Positions 36,097 to 45,393 of a stretch of 64,000 bases of DNA are shown here, in pieces. The first letter of the stretch is position 1, and every line of letters starts with the position of its first letter. A program made the translations under genes and the position numbers. This DNA is from an uncultured Bacteroidales bacterium (GTDB lineage Bacteria; Bacteroidota; Bacteroidia; Bacteroidales; CAIXZF01), in assembly GCA_903923925.1 (NCBI GenBank), contig CAIXZF010000006.1:1-64000 (forward strand), read 5' to 3'. Under the pieces are notes generated by a model. The model made no database searches. It was not told the origin of the DNA and was given only the letters and a program-made list of their open reading frames with translations.

Positions 36097-36783
36097 ATGA
36101 CGCATATAGAACATCATATAAAAAGCTCCGATATGATTTCGGATATTGTAATCGGAATTTCCGACGGTCTTACAGTTCCTTTTGCATTAACTGCAGGTTT
36201 AACAGGTGTTATCAGCTCAAATTCAATAATTATTACTGCCGGGATATCTGAAATTGCAGCGGGAGCAATTGCAATGGGATTAGGAGGATATCTTGCCGGC
36301 CGTACTGAAATTGATCATTATTACGCAGAAGTAAAGCGGGAATACTATGAAATTGAACATTTGCCGGAGAAAGAAAAGGAGGAAGTTCGCGAAGTTTTCA
36401 GGGAATTCGGGCTATCGGAAACGGCTCAGAATCTGGTAACCGAAGAACTATGTAAAAACAAGGACAACTGGATGAACTTTATGATGAAGTTTGAACTCGG
36501 CCTGCCAAAACCTGATGAACGCCGGGCTTATAAGAGTGCATTTAATATTGGGAGTTCCTATGTTGTTGGTGGTCTGATTCCGCTATTGCCTTATTTTCTT
36601 ACTCCCGAAACTCATAAGGCATTTGCTTTTTCATGCGTAGTTACGGCAATTTGCCTTCTGATTTTTGGATATTACAAAAGCAAACTTACAGGACAGCCAT
36701 TACTAAAAGGTGCACTTAAAACGGCCGTAATTGGAATGATAGCAGCTGCTGCTGCCTTCGGTATTGCCCGAATGGTATCGTAA
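36097..36783 (+). CDS. VIT1/CCC1-family membrane transporter (iron or manganese)
   Basis: A 228-residue inner-membrane protein with the family opening HIKSSDMISDIVIGISDGLT, continuing VPFALTAGLTGV (residues 8-40), then ISEIAAGAIAMGLGGYLAG. A charged cytoplasmic stretch EVKREYYEIEHLPEKEKEEV (about 80-100) corresponds to the metal-binding helices, and two to three spans close the protein. Plant and yeast relatives move Fe2+ or Mn2+ out of the cytosol; bacterial members are little studied. Divergent from the YdiJ-like gene with 29 bases between start codons. Confidence 0.82.
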   Translation: MTHIEHHIKSSDMISDIVIGISDGLTVPFALTAGLTGVISSNSIIITAGISEIAAGAIAMGLGGYLAGRTEIDHYYAEVKREYYEIEHLPEKEKEEVREVFREFGLSETAQNLVTEELCKNKDNWMNFMMKFELGLPKPDERRAYKSAFNIGSSYVVGGLIPLLPYFLTPETHKAFAFSCVVTAICLLIFGYYKSKLTGQPLLKGALKTAVIGMIAAAAAFGIARMVS

Positions 36784-37218
36784 CCATCTTTCTACAGAAA
36801 TAAATTGTTTTTGGGAGCCAATTCCTGATTCTGATAGAATACAATGGGGTAAAAAACTTTTTGCTTTTGTAATGTTTCAGAATAACGTGGATTCAATAAA
36901 ATGATTTTTCCTGAACTTCAAATCTAATATCTTTCATTAATACATATAGCCCAGAGGGCTTTAATGTCAATAGAAAATGCGGGGGTAGGATTAAATATTG
37001 CCCTTAGGGCATCAATAAAATGTTTCGAATTGTTTTTATCTCAATTGATTAAACAACAAACAAATTCCATAAATCTCCTACGGAGAAGCAACAGTTCTTT
37101 GCCATTCCATTCTATTGCCATTTATCTCCTAAGGAGAATTCAACATAAAAATGAATGAAACATCGAATTGAAAATAACCTGCAATTTTATGAAACATCAC
37201 CATTGCCTTTAAGACAGC
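36784..37218. repeat. Intergenic cluster of short palindromes, no gene
   Basis: Nothing coding in 435 bases. It contains AGCCC-AGA-GGGCT (36948-36960), GCCCTTAGGGC (37000-37010), TCTCC-TAC-GGAGA (37074-37086) and TCTCC-TAA-GGAGA (37125-37137), each separated by 39-63 bases. The pattern (4-5 bp GC-rich arms, three-base centre) is the same type as at 20671-20998. Confidence 0.75.
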
Positions 37219-39828
37219 CTATGGCTTTATGACCTTTGTAAGAACAACAGGGATTTGGAGCAAATCGTAATCGTGCTCATAGATCAGGTATTTGTTATTC
37301 CATTCGGGATCAAATTTTTCCTTGAATTCTCTTAATCCCTTGTAATTAGAGAAAGAGCGGATTCGTTCATACGCAAATTTCATGGATCGTTCAGGAAAAG
37401 TTTGTGCATCATCGATACCCGACATTGGTGCAAATCCTAAGTTTAAAGAATTAATATTCTGGCTTTTCAAATGTTTAATCAATTCAATAAGTATAAACTC
37501 CATAACACCTTTAGGAGCATCCTGAGTTTTTCGGATCAGATCGTAGGTGGCTTCTCCCGGCACATAATCCGGAATTATGTTCAAAAATGCAACTATCTTT
37601 TCTTCGGGGTTTTCCACAGTAATGATGGTTTGATTTTTTAATTCCTTCCAATCAAATTTCCCCTGAGAAAACACAATCTCTTTTCTATCCATGATTTTAA
37701 GCCATTCATCAGAAACCTGATGAAGCTTTTGAAGAAGGCCGTCTTTTATCGGAGCATAATGCACTGTCGATTTATAGCCTTTATCCTCCACCTTGTGCAC
37801 AGCATTGCGAAGCGATTTTTTGCTCCCCCCTTCCAGACTGAAACTGTTTACATTAACAATGCCTTCCTGACCAAGAAATAAACTCTTTTTCTTCAGCTTC
37901 TCGTACATTCCGAGGCTGGATTCCGGGATGCGGAAATAAATGCTCTGCAAACCATTTTCGTAGCAAAACATATCAAATTTTCTAATACAGCGCATCATCT
38001 CAGTTTCATCAATTCCTATCGGATCTTCTAATACAACAGCATAATTACCAGACACTCTGTAAGAAATAAATGCTTCCTGCTCATCAGGCAGATAAAACAT
38101 TTTGTCGGGGTAAATTTTAAAATAATCAACTGCAGACCTGCCGTATTTCGTCAGCAACTCGAATGCCCTCTGCTTTTCTTCCGGGGAAAGTTGCAGTTTA
38201 ACAAGATATGGGCGCACCAATGTGTACACAAAAAATGAGATTGAGAGAATTCCGCTGATATTTATGGAAATCAGAAAATCGCGTGCAAATTTATCTTTGG
38301 GGACCAAACCTGTAAATCCAACCAGAAAAAAATTCTCAAATGTGTATCTTACAGAATCGACGATTCCAAAATCAATATTAAAATGTTTTTTATCAAGATA
38401 ATAGAAACCTAAAACGCCATAAAACATTACAACCAACAAGGTAAGTACCGATGATTGTACGCCGAAATTTACCAGTCGTGGATTGCTCTTGATATAATAT
38501 TGTTTATAGGTAAACAAAAGTACAATCATTACAATAAATGCGAGGCTGGCTTCTTCGTAATCCACTGCTTTCGTTAAGTTGCCAATAATTGATATAATAC
38601 TTAAAATCAGAGCAAACCACCATGCGGTGCGCAATCCTTTCAGCATGAAAACTGCAGTAAGCAGAAGGAGCAAACCAGCAAGCATCACAAAATAATTGGA
38701 TGTACGGATAGTTTCCATCGGCAGAAAATCGAGCAGGGATCCCAGACGGTCTAAAATTGCCGGAGTTAATACTGAAATTATATTTATTATTCCAAGAATA
38801 AAAATCAATACGGCTGGCAGGATACGCATCATCAACTTATTAACTTTAGCCAGGAAGCTTAAAACACCTGAAAACAATGGCAGCCAGAATTCGAAGAATC
38901 TGTAAAGGAAGGTTATTGAGATTGCCTCAACATTCGAATAGCCATAACGCATAAGAATGTAAGCCATTGAAACTTCGATTGCACCAAGTCCTCTCAGGAA
39001 GGGTGATATGATTAAAAAAATTACTGAAATCACATACCCCATTATAGCTGCAAAAATTGTTGGAGAAACATTTAATGCCAGCATGGCCATATAGAGATGT
39101 GCAATACCCACAATTTCAATAAGAATAGAATAATTAACTGTAATAATGAATTGACGTTTGTCGAGTTTGTTGTTTCTCAGATCGTCCATAAATACCTCCA
39201 CCACAGGAGCTATTTTGCTTACCAGGCGATATACTATACCCTGGCGGAGTATTGATCTGAAGGTAAAAAAGGAAATAATCTTTAAAAGGATGATGGCAAC
39301 AAGTGCATACCACTCACCCGAGCCCAAACTACCCTGAACCATGGCAAAAATAAACGCAGGTATAGCGACAATTACAACAGAAAGTATTCCAACAAAGGCA
39401 TAAACAGAGGAGGCGAAATGTATTTGAGTCCTGGTAATTCCCTTCTTTTCAATATCTCCTGTAAAGAATGCCAATGACGACACCCCTCCGGCAGGAAGAA
39501 AAACACTTATAAAATTTCTTTTCAGAAATAAAATTACAGCCGACCAGAAAGAGACCTTGCATCTGACAGAGGCAAAACATTTAACATACATCATTCCCTG
39601 TAATGCAATATAAACAATAGTCAGGCAAATCCCTGCTACTATATAATGCCAGCGGGCCCTCACAAGGACTTCGCTTACATCGTGTAATTCGTCTCTTTCA
39701 TTCTTAATAAACCAAATTCCTACCGCAATAAACAGTAAAGTGAGGAGAATCTGAAAAATAAGCTTTCCATTATTTTTCAGAAACGGAAGGTTTAATTCTT
39801 TTAGATATTTAATGAATCCTGACAACAT
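37219..39828 (-). CDS. mprF: MprF-like phosphatidylglycerol aminoacyltransferase/flippase
   Basis: An 869-residue inner-membrane protein; I start at the ATG at 39828 (MLSGFIKYLKELNLPFLKN), although an in-frame GTG at 39849 overlaps the preceding gene. The N-terminal half has about 14 membrane spans with the flippase motif FLPAGGVSSLAFFTG near residue 110. The C-terminal 310 residues form the DUF2156 aminoacyl transferase: YAVVLEDPIGIDETEM, GSKKSLRNAVHKVEDKGY, GVMEFILIELIKHLKS, LNLGFAPMSG. MprF adds lysine or another amino acid to phosphatidylglycerol from aminoacyl-tRNA and flips it, giving resistance to cationic peptides. Which amino acid is used here is unknown. Confidence 0.88.
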   Translation of the reverse strand: MLSGFIKYLKELNLPFLKNNGKLIFQILLTLLFIAVGIWFIKNERDELHDVSEVLVRARWHYIVAGICLTIVYIALQGMMYVKCFASVRCKVSFWSAVILFLKRNFISVFLPAGGVSSLAFFTGDIEKKGITRTQIHFASSVYAFVGILSVVIVAIPAFIFAMVQGSLGSGEWYALVAIILLKIISFFTFRSILRQGIVYRLVSKIAPVVEVFMDDLRNNKLDKRQFIITVNYSILIEIVGIAHLYMAMLALNVSPTIFAAIMGYVISVIFLIISPFLRGLGAIEVSMAYILMRYGYSNVEAISITFLYRFFEFWLPLFSGVLSFLAKVNKLMMRILPAVLIFILGIINIISVLTPAILDRLGSLLDFLPMETIRTSNYFVMLAGLLLLLTAVFMLKGLRTAWWFALILSIISIIGNLTKAVDYEEASLAFIVMIVLLFTYKQYYIKSNPRLVNFGVQSSVLTLLVVMFYGVLGFYYLDKKHFNIDFGIVDSVRYTFENFFLVGFTGLVPKDKFARDFLISINISGILSISFFVYTLVRPYLVKLQLSPEEKQRAFELLTKYGRSAVDYFKIYPDKMFYLPDEQEAFISYRVSGNYAVVLEDPIGIDETEMMRCIRKFDMFCYENGLQSIYFRIPESSLGMYEKLKKKSLFLGQEGIVNVNSFSLEGGSKKSLRNAVHKVEDKGYKSTVHYAPIKDGLLQKLHQVSDEWLKIMDRKEIVFSQGKFDWKELKNQTIITVENPEEKIVAFLNIIPDYVPGEATYDLIRKTQDAPKGVMEFILIELIKHLKSQNINSLNLGFAPMSGIDDAQTFPERSMKFAYERIRSFSNYKGLREFKEKFDPEWNNKYLIYEHDYDLLQIPVVLTKVIKP

Positions 39829-39845
39829 GTAATTAATCTGATTTC

Positions 39846-40781
39846 TCACTTTTTGCTCAAATTAAACGAATAAGTACGCTTATTGTATGCTGAAAACAAG
39901 CCAAGACCTCCGTTAATATTGCTGATCATAACCACTGGCTCTGAAAATGGGTTTCCATAATCATCACCAGCTAAATCAGCCTCCTTATGAAATATATAAT
40001 ACTGATAATCAATTGCAAACAGGTCAATAATAAAATTCGGATTACCGTCATTTATAACTTCAAATTCATTCGTCAGATAGGAAATATTTGAGCCATCTTT
40101 CCCTGCATCACTCACCAAATAATCGCCAATATCGAATTTCACATCATAATACTCCATTTGCAAGGTAGAGGGATTTATAGCTTTTCTGGAGGCTGATAAT
40201 CTCCAGTAATTCTCAATTTCCGGTATGTCTTTAAAATGGAAATTAGCTCTGAATACCCATATTCCGCCATAATCAAAAGAATCGACATGGTCAACGGCGA
40301 CTTCTGTTTCTGGAATCGCCGGAACAAAACAGGAGGATGTAACATAAAAACCTCCGGGAGAACTCACTTCCAGCTTGTAGGATTGACCGGCATAAATTGC
40401 AAAATCTCTCTGAGAAATAATGTAGGCCCCTTCAAAATCATTGTAATAATTGCTGACATAAGGAATCGTTTTTGAATTCAATCCATTTGAAATAACAACA
40501 TTTGCATCTGTAACTGTAATCGTTTCAGGGTTATTTGTATTCGTACCGAAAACAGGGCTGCTTTTTTTAACTTTAACAGTAATAATAGAATCGGAAGGTG
40601 AAATATAACTGAAAACCACTAGTTTAGGGGAATACTCAGGCACACTAACGTTTGAAACCATATCCTCACAGGCGTTAAAAACAAACCCGAATAAGGGTAT
40701 CAGGAACAGCATAAACCTTTTATGTTTCAGAATTATATTGAATGATTCTTTAAAATACGTACTATATCTAAAGTTTTTCAT
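39846..40781 (-). CDS. DUF4249 lipoprotein, partner of the TonB receptor
   Basis: A 311-residue exported protein. Near residue 37 a hydrophobic segment ends in FVFNACED, a lipobox-like site. The mature part begins with PEYSPKLVVFSYISPSDSIITVKV, the usual start of DUF4249, and contains VSSPGGFYVTSSCFVPAIPE. DUF4249 proteins are encoded right after TonB-dependent receptors with a carboxypeptidase-like N-terminus; here the receptor stop and this start are 2 bases apart. The pair probably handles an unidentified peptide or small molecule. Confidence 0.85.
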   Translation of the reverse strand: MKNFRYSTYFKESFNIILKHKRFMLFLIPLFGFVFNACEDMVSNVSVPEYSPKLVVFSYISPSDSIITVKVKKSSPVFGTNTNNPETITVTDANVVISNGLNSKTIPYVSNYYNDFEGAYIISQRDFAIYAGQSYKLEVSSPGGFYVTSSCFVPAIPETEVAVDHVDSFDYGGIWVFRANFHFKDIPEIENYWRLSASRKAINPSTLQMEYYDVKFDIGDYLVSDAGKDGSNISYLTNEFEVINDGNPNFIIDLFAIDYQYYIFHKEADLAGDDYGNPFSEPVVMISNINGGLGLFSAYNKRTYSFNLSKK

Positions 40782-40783
40782 TA

Positions 40784-43159
40784 TCAGAATTTTATACTAT
40801 AGCTAATTGAAGGAATAATAGGAAAAAGAGAAACCTGTTTTAAAACTGTGGTTGATTTCCCATTTGTGAAGGTAGACTCAACAAAATAGAAATACGGGTT
40901 GTGCCTGTTGTATGCATTATATACGCTTAACTCCCAGGTACTAATATAATGCGGAAGTTTCATATGAAGCTTAACACCCAGGTCGAGCCGGTGATAGGAG
41001 CGCATTCTGAAGTCATTTACTTTACCAAAATCATGAACCTCACGCGGATACCCTAACTGCAGTAAATTACTAATTCCATTTCCAGCAGGCATATGTGTCT
41101 GCAGGTCGAAGGTGCCCTGTGGCAGCGTTATTGCGTTACCCGTTCCATACACCCAGGTTGCCGACCAGCTGATCCGCTCATTCGGATTATACAGGCAAAC
41201 AACCGAAAGATCATGTCTTCTGTCGTACTTAGCAAAATACCATTCTCCGTGGTTTAATTCATCGAATCTCAATTTTGTCCAGGAAAGCGTATACCCAATC
41301 CATCCATTAAATTTTCCTCTTTTCTTCTGTAATAGAAGTTCCATACCATATGATTTTGATTCTCCGCTGGTAATATTATTCTCCCATGAATAATCCGATG
41401 ATTGCCCGGGATCATCAATAATGAGAAAGGAGGCACCTTGTTTATATCCAATTATGTTCCTTGATTTTTTAGAATAGCCTTCTAAAGTCATAGAAAATTC
41501 GGGCGATTGAAAATCTCTGGCCAGCCCGGCAGAAATCTGCTGAGAATGCTGAGGCGGGATCCGTGGAGTTGAGGGAACCCACAAATCCGTGGGAAGACCT
41601 ATCCCTGTATTGGAAAGCAGGTGGATATACTGGTTCATTTCAGCATATGCCAGTTTAACCGAAAAATTTTCCTTTAAAATATAGTTTGCTGAAAATCGTG
41701 GTTCAGGCCTGAAATAAGTTTTTCCCTTCTCAAAATAGCTACTTAAACGCAATCCTGCATTTATACTCATTCTTGAACCATAATCATAATGATTCTCAAT
41801 GTAGATACCACTTTCTTCGGTATCATATATTGTTTTATGGTTGTTGTTTAAATAGTTATCAACTCCTTTCTCTACCAGGGCACTTGGAATGAAACGGTGC
41901 TGAGTGGCAACAATGCCAGCCCGTAAATGATAGGAAACCGAAGGATGGTACTCAAGGTCTGTTTTGATAGTAAAATCGCGGATTCCCGAATTGTACCGCA
42001 GGCTATAGTCATTATCTGCTGTATAGTTCTTTGCATAGATAAACATTCCGAAATTGCTGAATATCAGAGATGTATTCGAAAATAATTTAGAGTTGTAAAG
42101 ATGATTCCATCGAAGCGTTGTTGTTGCGTTCTGCCAGTACAAACCAAATTCATCTTTGTATTCATCACCATTATAATCAGTGCTTTTGTCGATAAAATAA
42201 AACTTATCTCTGCCAAAATATCCACTCAGGTATAACTTGTTATTTCTGCCAAGATCCCAGTTTATTTTCGCATTCAGGTCGTAAAAGTAAAAACCGGTTC
42301 TTTGATTTGCAGGCATAAAAGGACGCATAAGCAAGTCGAGATAGGTTCTGCGAGCCGAAAACAGATAGGAGACCTTATTCTTAACGATCGGGCCTTCCAG
42401 TACGACTCTTGAGGAAATCAGTCCGACCCCGAATTCCCCGGCAGATTTCTCCTTATTTCCATCCTTCATATTCATTTCTACAACTGAAGAAAGGCGACCT
42501 CCATATCGGGCAGGAAACCCGCCTTTTGTAAGCTCTACGCTCTTTAAAGCATCTCCGTTAAACAGCGAAAAAAAACCGAACAAATGGCTTGCATTGTAAA
42601 CAACAGCATCATCCAGAATGATAAGATTCTGATCAGGACCTCCACCACGAACATAAATCCCGGTACTCCCCTCTCCACCTTTCTGAACTCCGGGCATCAG
42701 CTGTAAGGTTCTGAACACATCCTTCTCGCCTAACAATGCGGGTATTGACCGGATCTGCTGCACCGGGACAGAAATCACACTCATGTCGCTGCTTTGCGTA
42801 AGCTTTTCAGACTTTTCTGCCTTTATTTCCACACCTTCTATTTCTACATTCCTGATCAGCTGAATATCCAGTTTTGTGTCGGGGTTCTGGGTAAGTTTAA
42901 CAACTTCTTTCTTGTAACCAACATATGAAAACTCAATAGAATACTCTCCTTCTAAAATTGTTAGTGTATAAAACCCATAGGTATTGGTAATTGTACCCGA
43001 TTTTAACTCAGGAATAAACACATTTACACCCGGCAATAACTCCCCGCTACCCTGTTCTTTTACAAAACCACTGATGGTTTGACTTTTCTTTTGTGCGAAA
43101 CCCGGCAGTACAGAAAAGCCATGTATAAATAATATGAAGATAAATATTCTTTTTATCAT
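40784..43159 (-). CDS. TonB-dependent receptor with carboxypeptidase-regulatory-like N-terminus
   Basis: A 791-residue outer-membrane protein with a signal peptide (residues 1-22, GFAQ). Residues 25-110 are a CarboxypepD_reg-like domain (TISGFVKEQGSGELLPGVNV and TNTYGFYTLTILEGEYSI). The plug follows: VQQIRSIPALLGEKDVFRTL, QLMPGVQKGGEGSTGIYVRG, GGPDQNLIILDDAVVYNASH; the barrel fills the rest and ends FPIIPSISYSIKF. It differs from SusC by being shorter and by pairing with DUF4249 instead of SusD. A -7 box TAGCTTTG lies at 43187-43180 on the minus strand. Substrate unknown. Confidence 0.9.
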   Translation of the reverse strand: MIKRIFIFILFIHGFSVLPGFAQKKSQTISGFVKEQGSGELLPGVNVFIPELKSGTITNTYGFYTLTILEGEYSIEFSYVGYKKEVVKLTQNPDTKLDIQLIRNVEIEGVEIKAEKSEKLTQSSDMSVISVPVQQIRSIPALLGEKDVFRTLQLMPGVQKGGEGSTGIYVRGGGPDQNLIILDDAVVYNASHLFGFFSLFNGDALKSVELTKGGFPARYGGRLSSVVEMNMKDGNKEKSAGEFGVGLISSRVVLEGPIVKNKVSYLFSARRTYLDLLMRPFMPANQRTGFYFYDLNAKINWDLGRNNKLYLSGYFGRDKFYFIDKSTDYNGDEYKDEFGLYWQNATTTLRWNHLYNSKLFSNTSLIFSNFGMFIYAKNYTADNDYSLRYNSGIRDFTIKTDLEYHPSVSYHLRAGIVATQHRFIPSALVEKGVDNYLNNNHKTIYDTEESGIYIENHYDYGSRMSINAGLRLSSYFEKGKTYFRPEPRFSANYILKENFSVKLAYAEMNQYIHLLSNTGIGLPTDLWVPSTPRIPPQHSQQISAGLARDFQSPEFSMTLEGYSKKSRNIIGYKQGASFLIIDDPGQSSDYSWENNITSGESKSYGMELLLQKKRGKFNGWIGYTLSWTKLRFDELNHGEWYFAKYDRRHDLSVVCLYNPNERISWSATWVYGTGNAITLPQGTFDLQTHMPAGNGISNLLQLGYPREVHDFGKVNDFRMRSYHRLDLGVKLHMKLPHYISTWELSVYNAYNRHNPYFYFVESTFTNGKSTTVLKQVSLFPIIPSISYSIKF

Positions 43160-43246
43160 CTTTTCGAATTTCGTTTATACAAAGCTAACGAATAATATCC
43201 AGCAGAAGCGTCAAATTTCGTACCTTTATTTTCTAAAATTCAGGCA

Positions 43247-44425
43247 ATGCGGCAACTAATCTCTGTTTTGATTTTCTGTTTATTGATAATTTCATGTAAA
43301 AAATCTGATACTGATGAACTTGTGTATCCGGAGCCACTTCCGACCTACTTTACACAACAGGGAAACATTGGAAATTTCGATCATTCTACCATATGCAGCA
43401 TCAGTAACAACCTACTTTTCTGCGGGAACACAACTAACAACATTACAGTACTCAGAACCACGAAAACAGGAGATCTTTTACAACGTAAGGATATTTATGC
43501 CGGATATATGAGCGTTGCACATGCCATTGCTGAATTACCTTCTGGCGAACTCTTTATTTGCGGAACCACAGCAAGAAATTACAATCTGGCAAAAGTTGAA
43601 ATTCTTCTTGTTAAAACAACTTCTTCCGGAGATACAATCTGGACGAAAACATATGGTGGAGCAGAAGATGATTACGGTGACCAGATAATTGCCACAACCG
43701 ACGGAAATCTCTTAATTGGCGGAAGCTCCAACAGCTATTCATCCGATGTATTTAACGATATACAGCTTACCAAAATCAACCCGAATGGGGATCTGATCTG
43801 GTCAAAAACATACAGCGATCCTGACCAGGAAACGCTTTTCCACTTGCTTCAGCTTAAAAAAGGAGGCTATCTTGTAAGCGGCACGAATGAAGACAATGGA
43901 AATGCCCGGCAGGCATACATTCTCAAAACAGATGCTGACGGGAACAAGCTCTGGGATAAAAAAATAGGTCCTGCCGATGGGAGATGGGCATTTTGTACAA
44001 TAGAATTACCTACCGAACAACTTTTAATCTGTGGAATGCATACCGTAAATGGTTATGGACAGATATTACTTATTAAAACTGACCAGTCGGGTAATACCTT
44101 ATGGACAAAAGAATACGGACTTGCAACTATAACGGAGGAAGCATATTCGTTAAAAGCAAATTTGGACGGTTCATTAACTGTAATTGGATCATCCTATGAT
44201 GTTACTACAATGAATAATGATGTATTTATACTGAAAGTTGACGAAACAGGAAAAGAGCTGGTTTTTAAAACCTTCGGCGGGGCTCAGTCCGACAAAGGGA
44301 TTAATCTCCTGAAAGACAGCAACGATGATAACATTATTACAGGAACAACATTTAGCTATGGGAACAATGCTTCATCCGGTAACATCTTCCTGACCCGCAC
44401 AAACGTTGACTGTGTTTTTCAATAA
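43247..44425 (+). CDS. Lipoprotein with repeated beta-propeller-like blades
   Basis: A 392-residue lipoprotein; MRQLISVLIFCLLIISC places the lipidated cysteine at residue 17. The mature part is a series of about 45-residue repeats with the pattern KTTSSGDTIWTKTYGGAEDD...LLIGGSSNSY, repeated as KINPNGDLIWSKTYSDPDQE, KTDADGNKLWDKKIG, KTDQSGNTLWTKEYG and KVDETGKELVFKTFGG. This repeat is common in Bacteroidota surface proteins and gives a propeller; it has no assigned function. It is divergent from the TonB receptor and followed 74 bases later by the beta-lactamase gene. Confidence 0.8.
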   Translation: MRQLISVLIFCLLIISCKKSDTDELVYPEPLPTYFTQQGNIGNFDHSTICSISNNLLFCGNTTNNITVLRTTKTGDLLQRKDIYAGYMSVAHAIAELPSGELFICGTTARNYNLAKVEILLVKTTSSGDTIWTKTYGGAEDDYGDQIIATTDGNLLIGGSSNSYSSDVFNDIQLTKINPNGDLIWSKTYSDPDQETLFHLLQLKKGGYLVSGTNEDNGNARQAYILKTDADGNKLWDKKIGPADGRWAFCTIELPTEQLLICGMHTVNGYGQILLIKTDQSGNTLWTKEYGLATITEEAYSLKANLDGSLTVIGSSYDVTTMNNDVFILKVDETGKELVFKTFGGAQSDKGINLLKDSNDDNIITGTTFSYGNNASSGNIFLTRTNVDCVFQ

Positions 44426-44499
44426 ATACAGAATGCGACATGAACATTCGGATAAACTATCTGTTTTTAACTAATTTACCTGATTGTAAATTCCACGGC

Positions 44500-45306
44500 A
44501 TGAAAATAAAATTATCGCTGCTTCTGTTGATAATCTGCAGCATCCTTTCCTCTTGTAAACTCAGAATGGATAAGGAGATAAACTATGAATTCGGCAAATA
44601 TTATAACAAATATCACCTCACTGGATCCTTTGCATTATACAACCAGAAAAAGGATAAATACATTTTATACAACGCCTCTCAGTTTACTGAAAATTTTACA
44701 CCCGCCTCCACTTTTAAAATTTGCAATTCATTAATCGGCTTAGAATCGGGCGTAATAAAAGATGAAAATTTTGTCCTTAAATGGGATAGTGTTGTACGGC
44801 AGAACCCTAACTGGAACTGCGATCAGGATCTGAAAACTGCTTTCAGGAACTCCACGGTTTGGTATTATCAGGAACTGGCACGCAGGGTAGATGTTCTGAA
44901 CATGAAATACTGGATGAACAAAACAGCCTATGGAAATGCGGATACAACTGGTGGAGTTGACGAATTCTGGCTGACAGGAGGATTGAGAATAAGTCCGAAC
45001 CAGCAGATCGATTTTCTGCAAAGGCTTGATGCCAACATCCTCCCCTTCTCGCAGCGTTCAATGGACATCGTAAAAAATATAATGATTGAAAAAGATTCTG
45101 CAAATGTGGTTCTTCGCGCGAAAACCGGCTGGGGCATTATGGATAATACAAATGTCGGATGGTATGTCGGATATATAAAAACCCCCGACAACACATGGTT
45201 CTTTTCAAACTGTATTCAATCTAAAGATTCGACAAACAAAAATTTTGCAACAGCACGTAAAGAAATCGTATTTGCTATTTTGAAAGAATTGAAAATATTA
45301 AAATAA
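44500..45306 (+). CDS. Class D (OXA-type) beta-lactamase, predicted lipoprotein
   Basis: A 268-residue protein from the ATG at 44500; the frame is open 60 bases further up, but this start gives a signal peptide, MKIKLSLLLLIICSILSSC, with a lipidated cysteine. All class D motifs are present: S70-T-F-K73, S118-T-V120, Y144-G-N146 and K208-T-G210 (residue numbers in this protein happen to agree with standard class D numbering for the first three). W is found after KTG. These enzymes hydrolyse penicillins and, in some, carbapenems, through a carbamylated lysine (K73). Nothing nearby suggests a mobile resistance cassette, so it looks like a native chromosomal gene. Spectrum unknown. Confidence 0.92.
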   Translation: MKIKLSLLLLIICSILSSCKLRMDKEINYEFGKYYNKYHLTGSFALYNQKKDKYILYNASQFTENFTPASTFKICNSLIGLESGVIKDENFVLKWDSVVRQNPNWNCDQDLKTAFRNSTVWYYQELARRVDVLNMKYWMNKTAYGNADTTGGVDEFWLTGGLRISPNQQIDFLQRLDANILPFSQRSMDIVKNIMIEKDSANVVLRAKTGWGIMDNTNVGWYVGYIKTPDNTWFFSNCIQSKDSTNKNFATARKEIVFAILKELKILK

Positions 45307-45335
45307 TATTCGACGCATATCCAAACCGGCATGTA

Positions 45336-45357
45336 GAGACGTAGCATGCTACGTCTC
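45336..45357. repeat. Perfect 22-bp palindrome between converging genes
   Basis: The arm GAGACGTAGCA is followed directly by its reverse complement TGCTACGTCTC. It lies 30 bases after the beta-lactamase stop and 37 bases before the end of the DUF1338 gene. It has no T-run but could fold as a hairpin for both converging transcripts, or it is a dispersed palindrome; I recall similar sequences in other bacteria. Confidence 0.8.
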
Positions 45358-45393
45358 CACCGTTTCGCATTTTATCATGCCATACCGATGATG

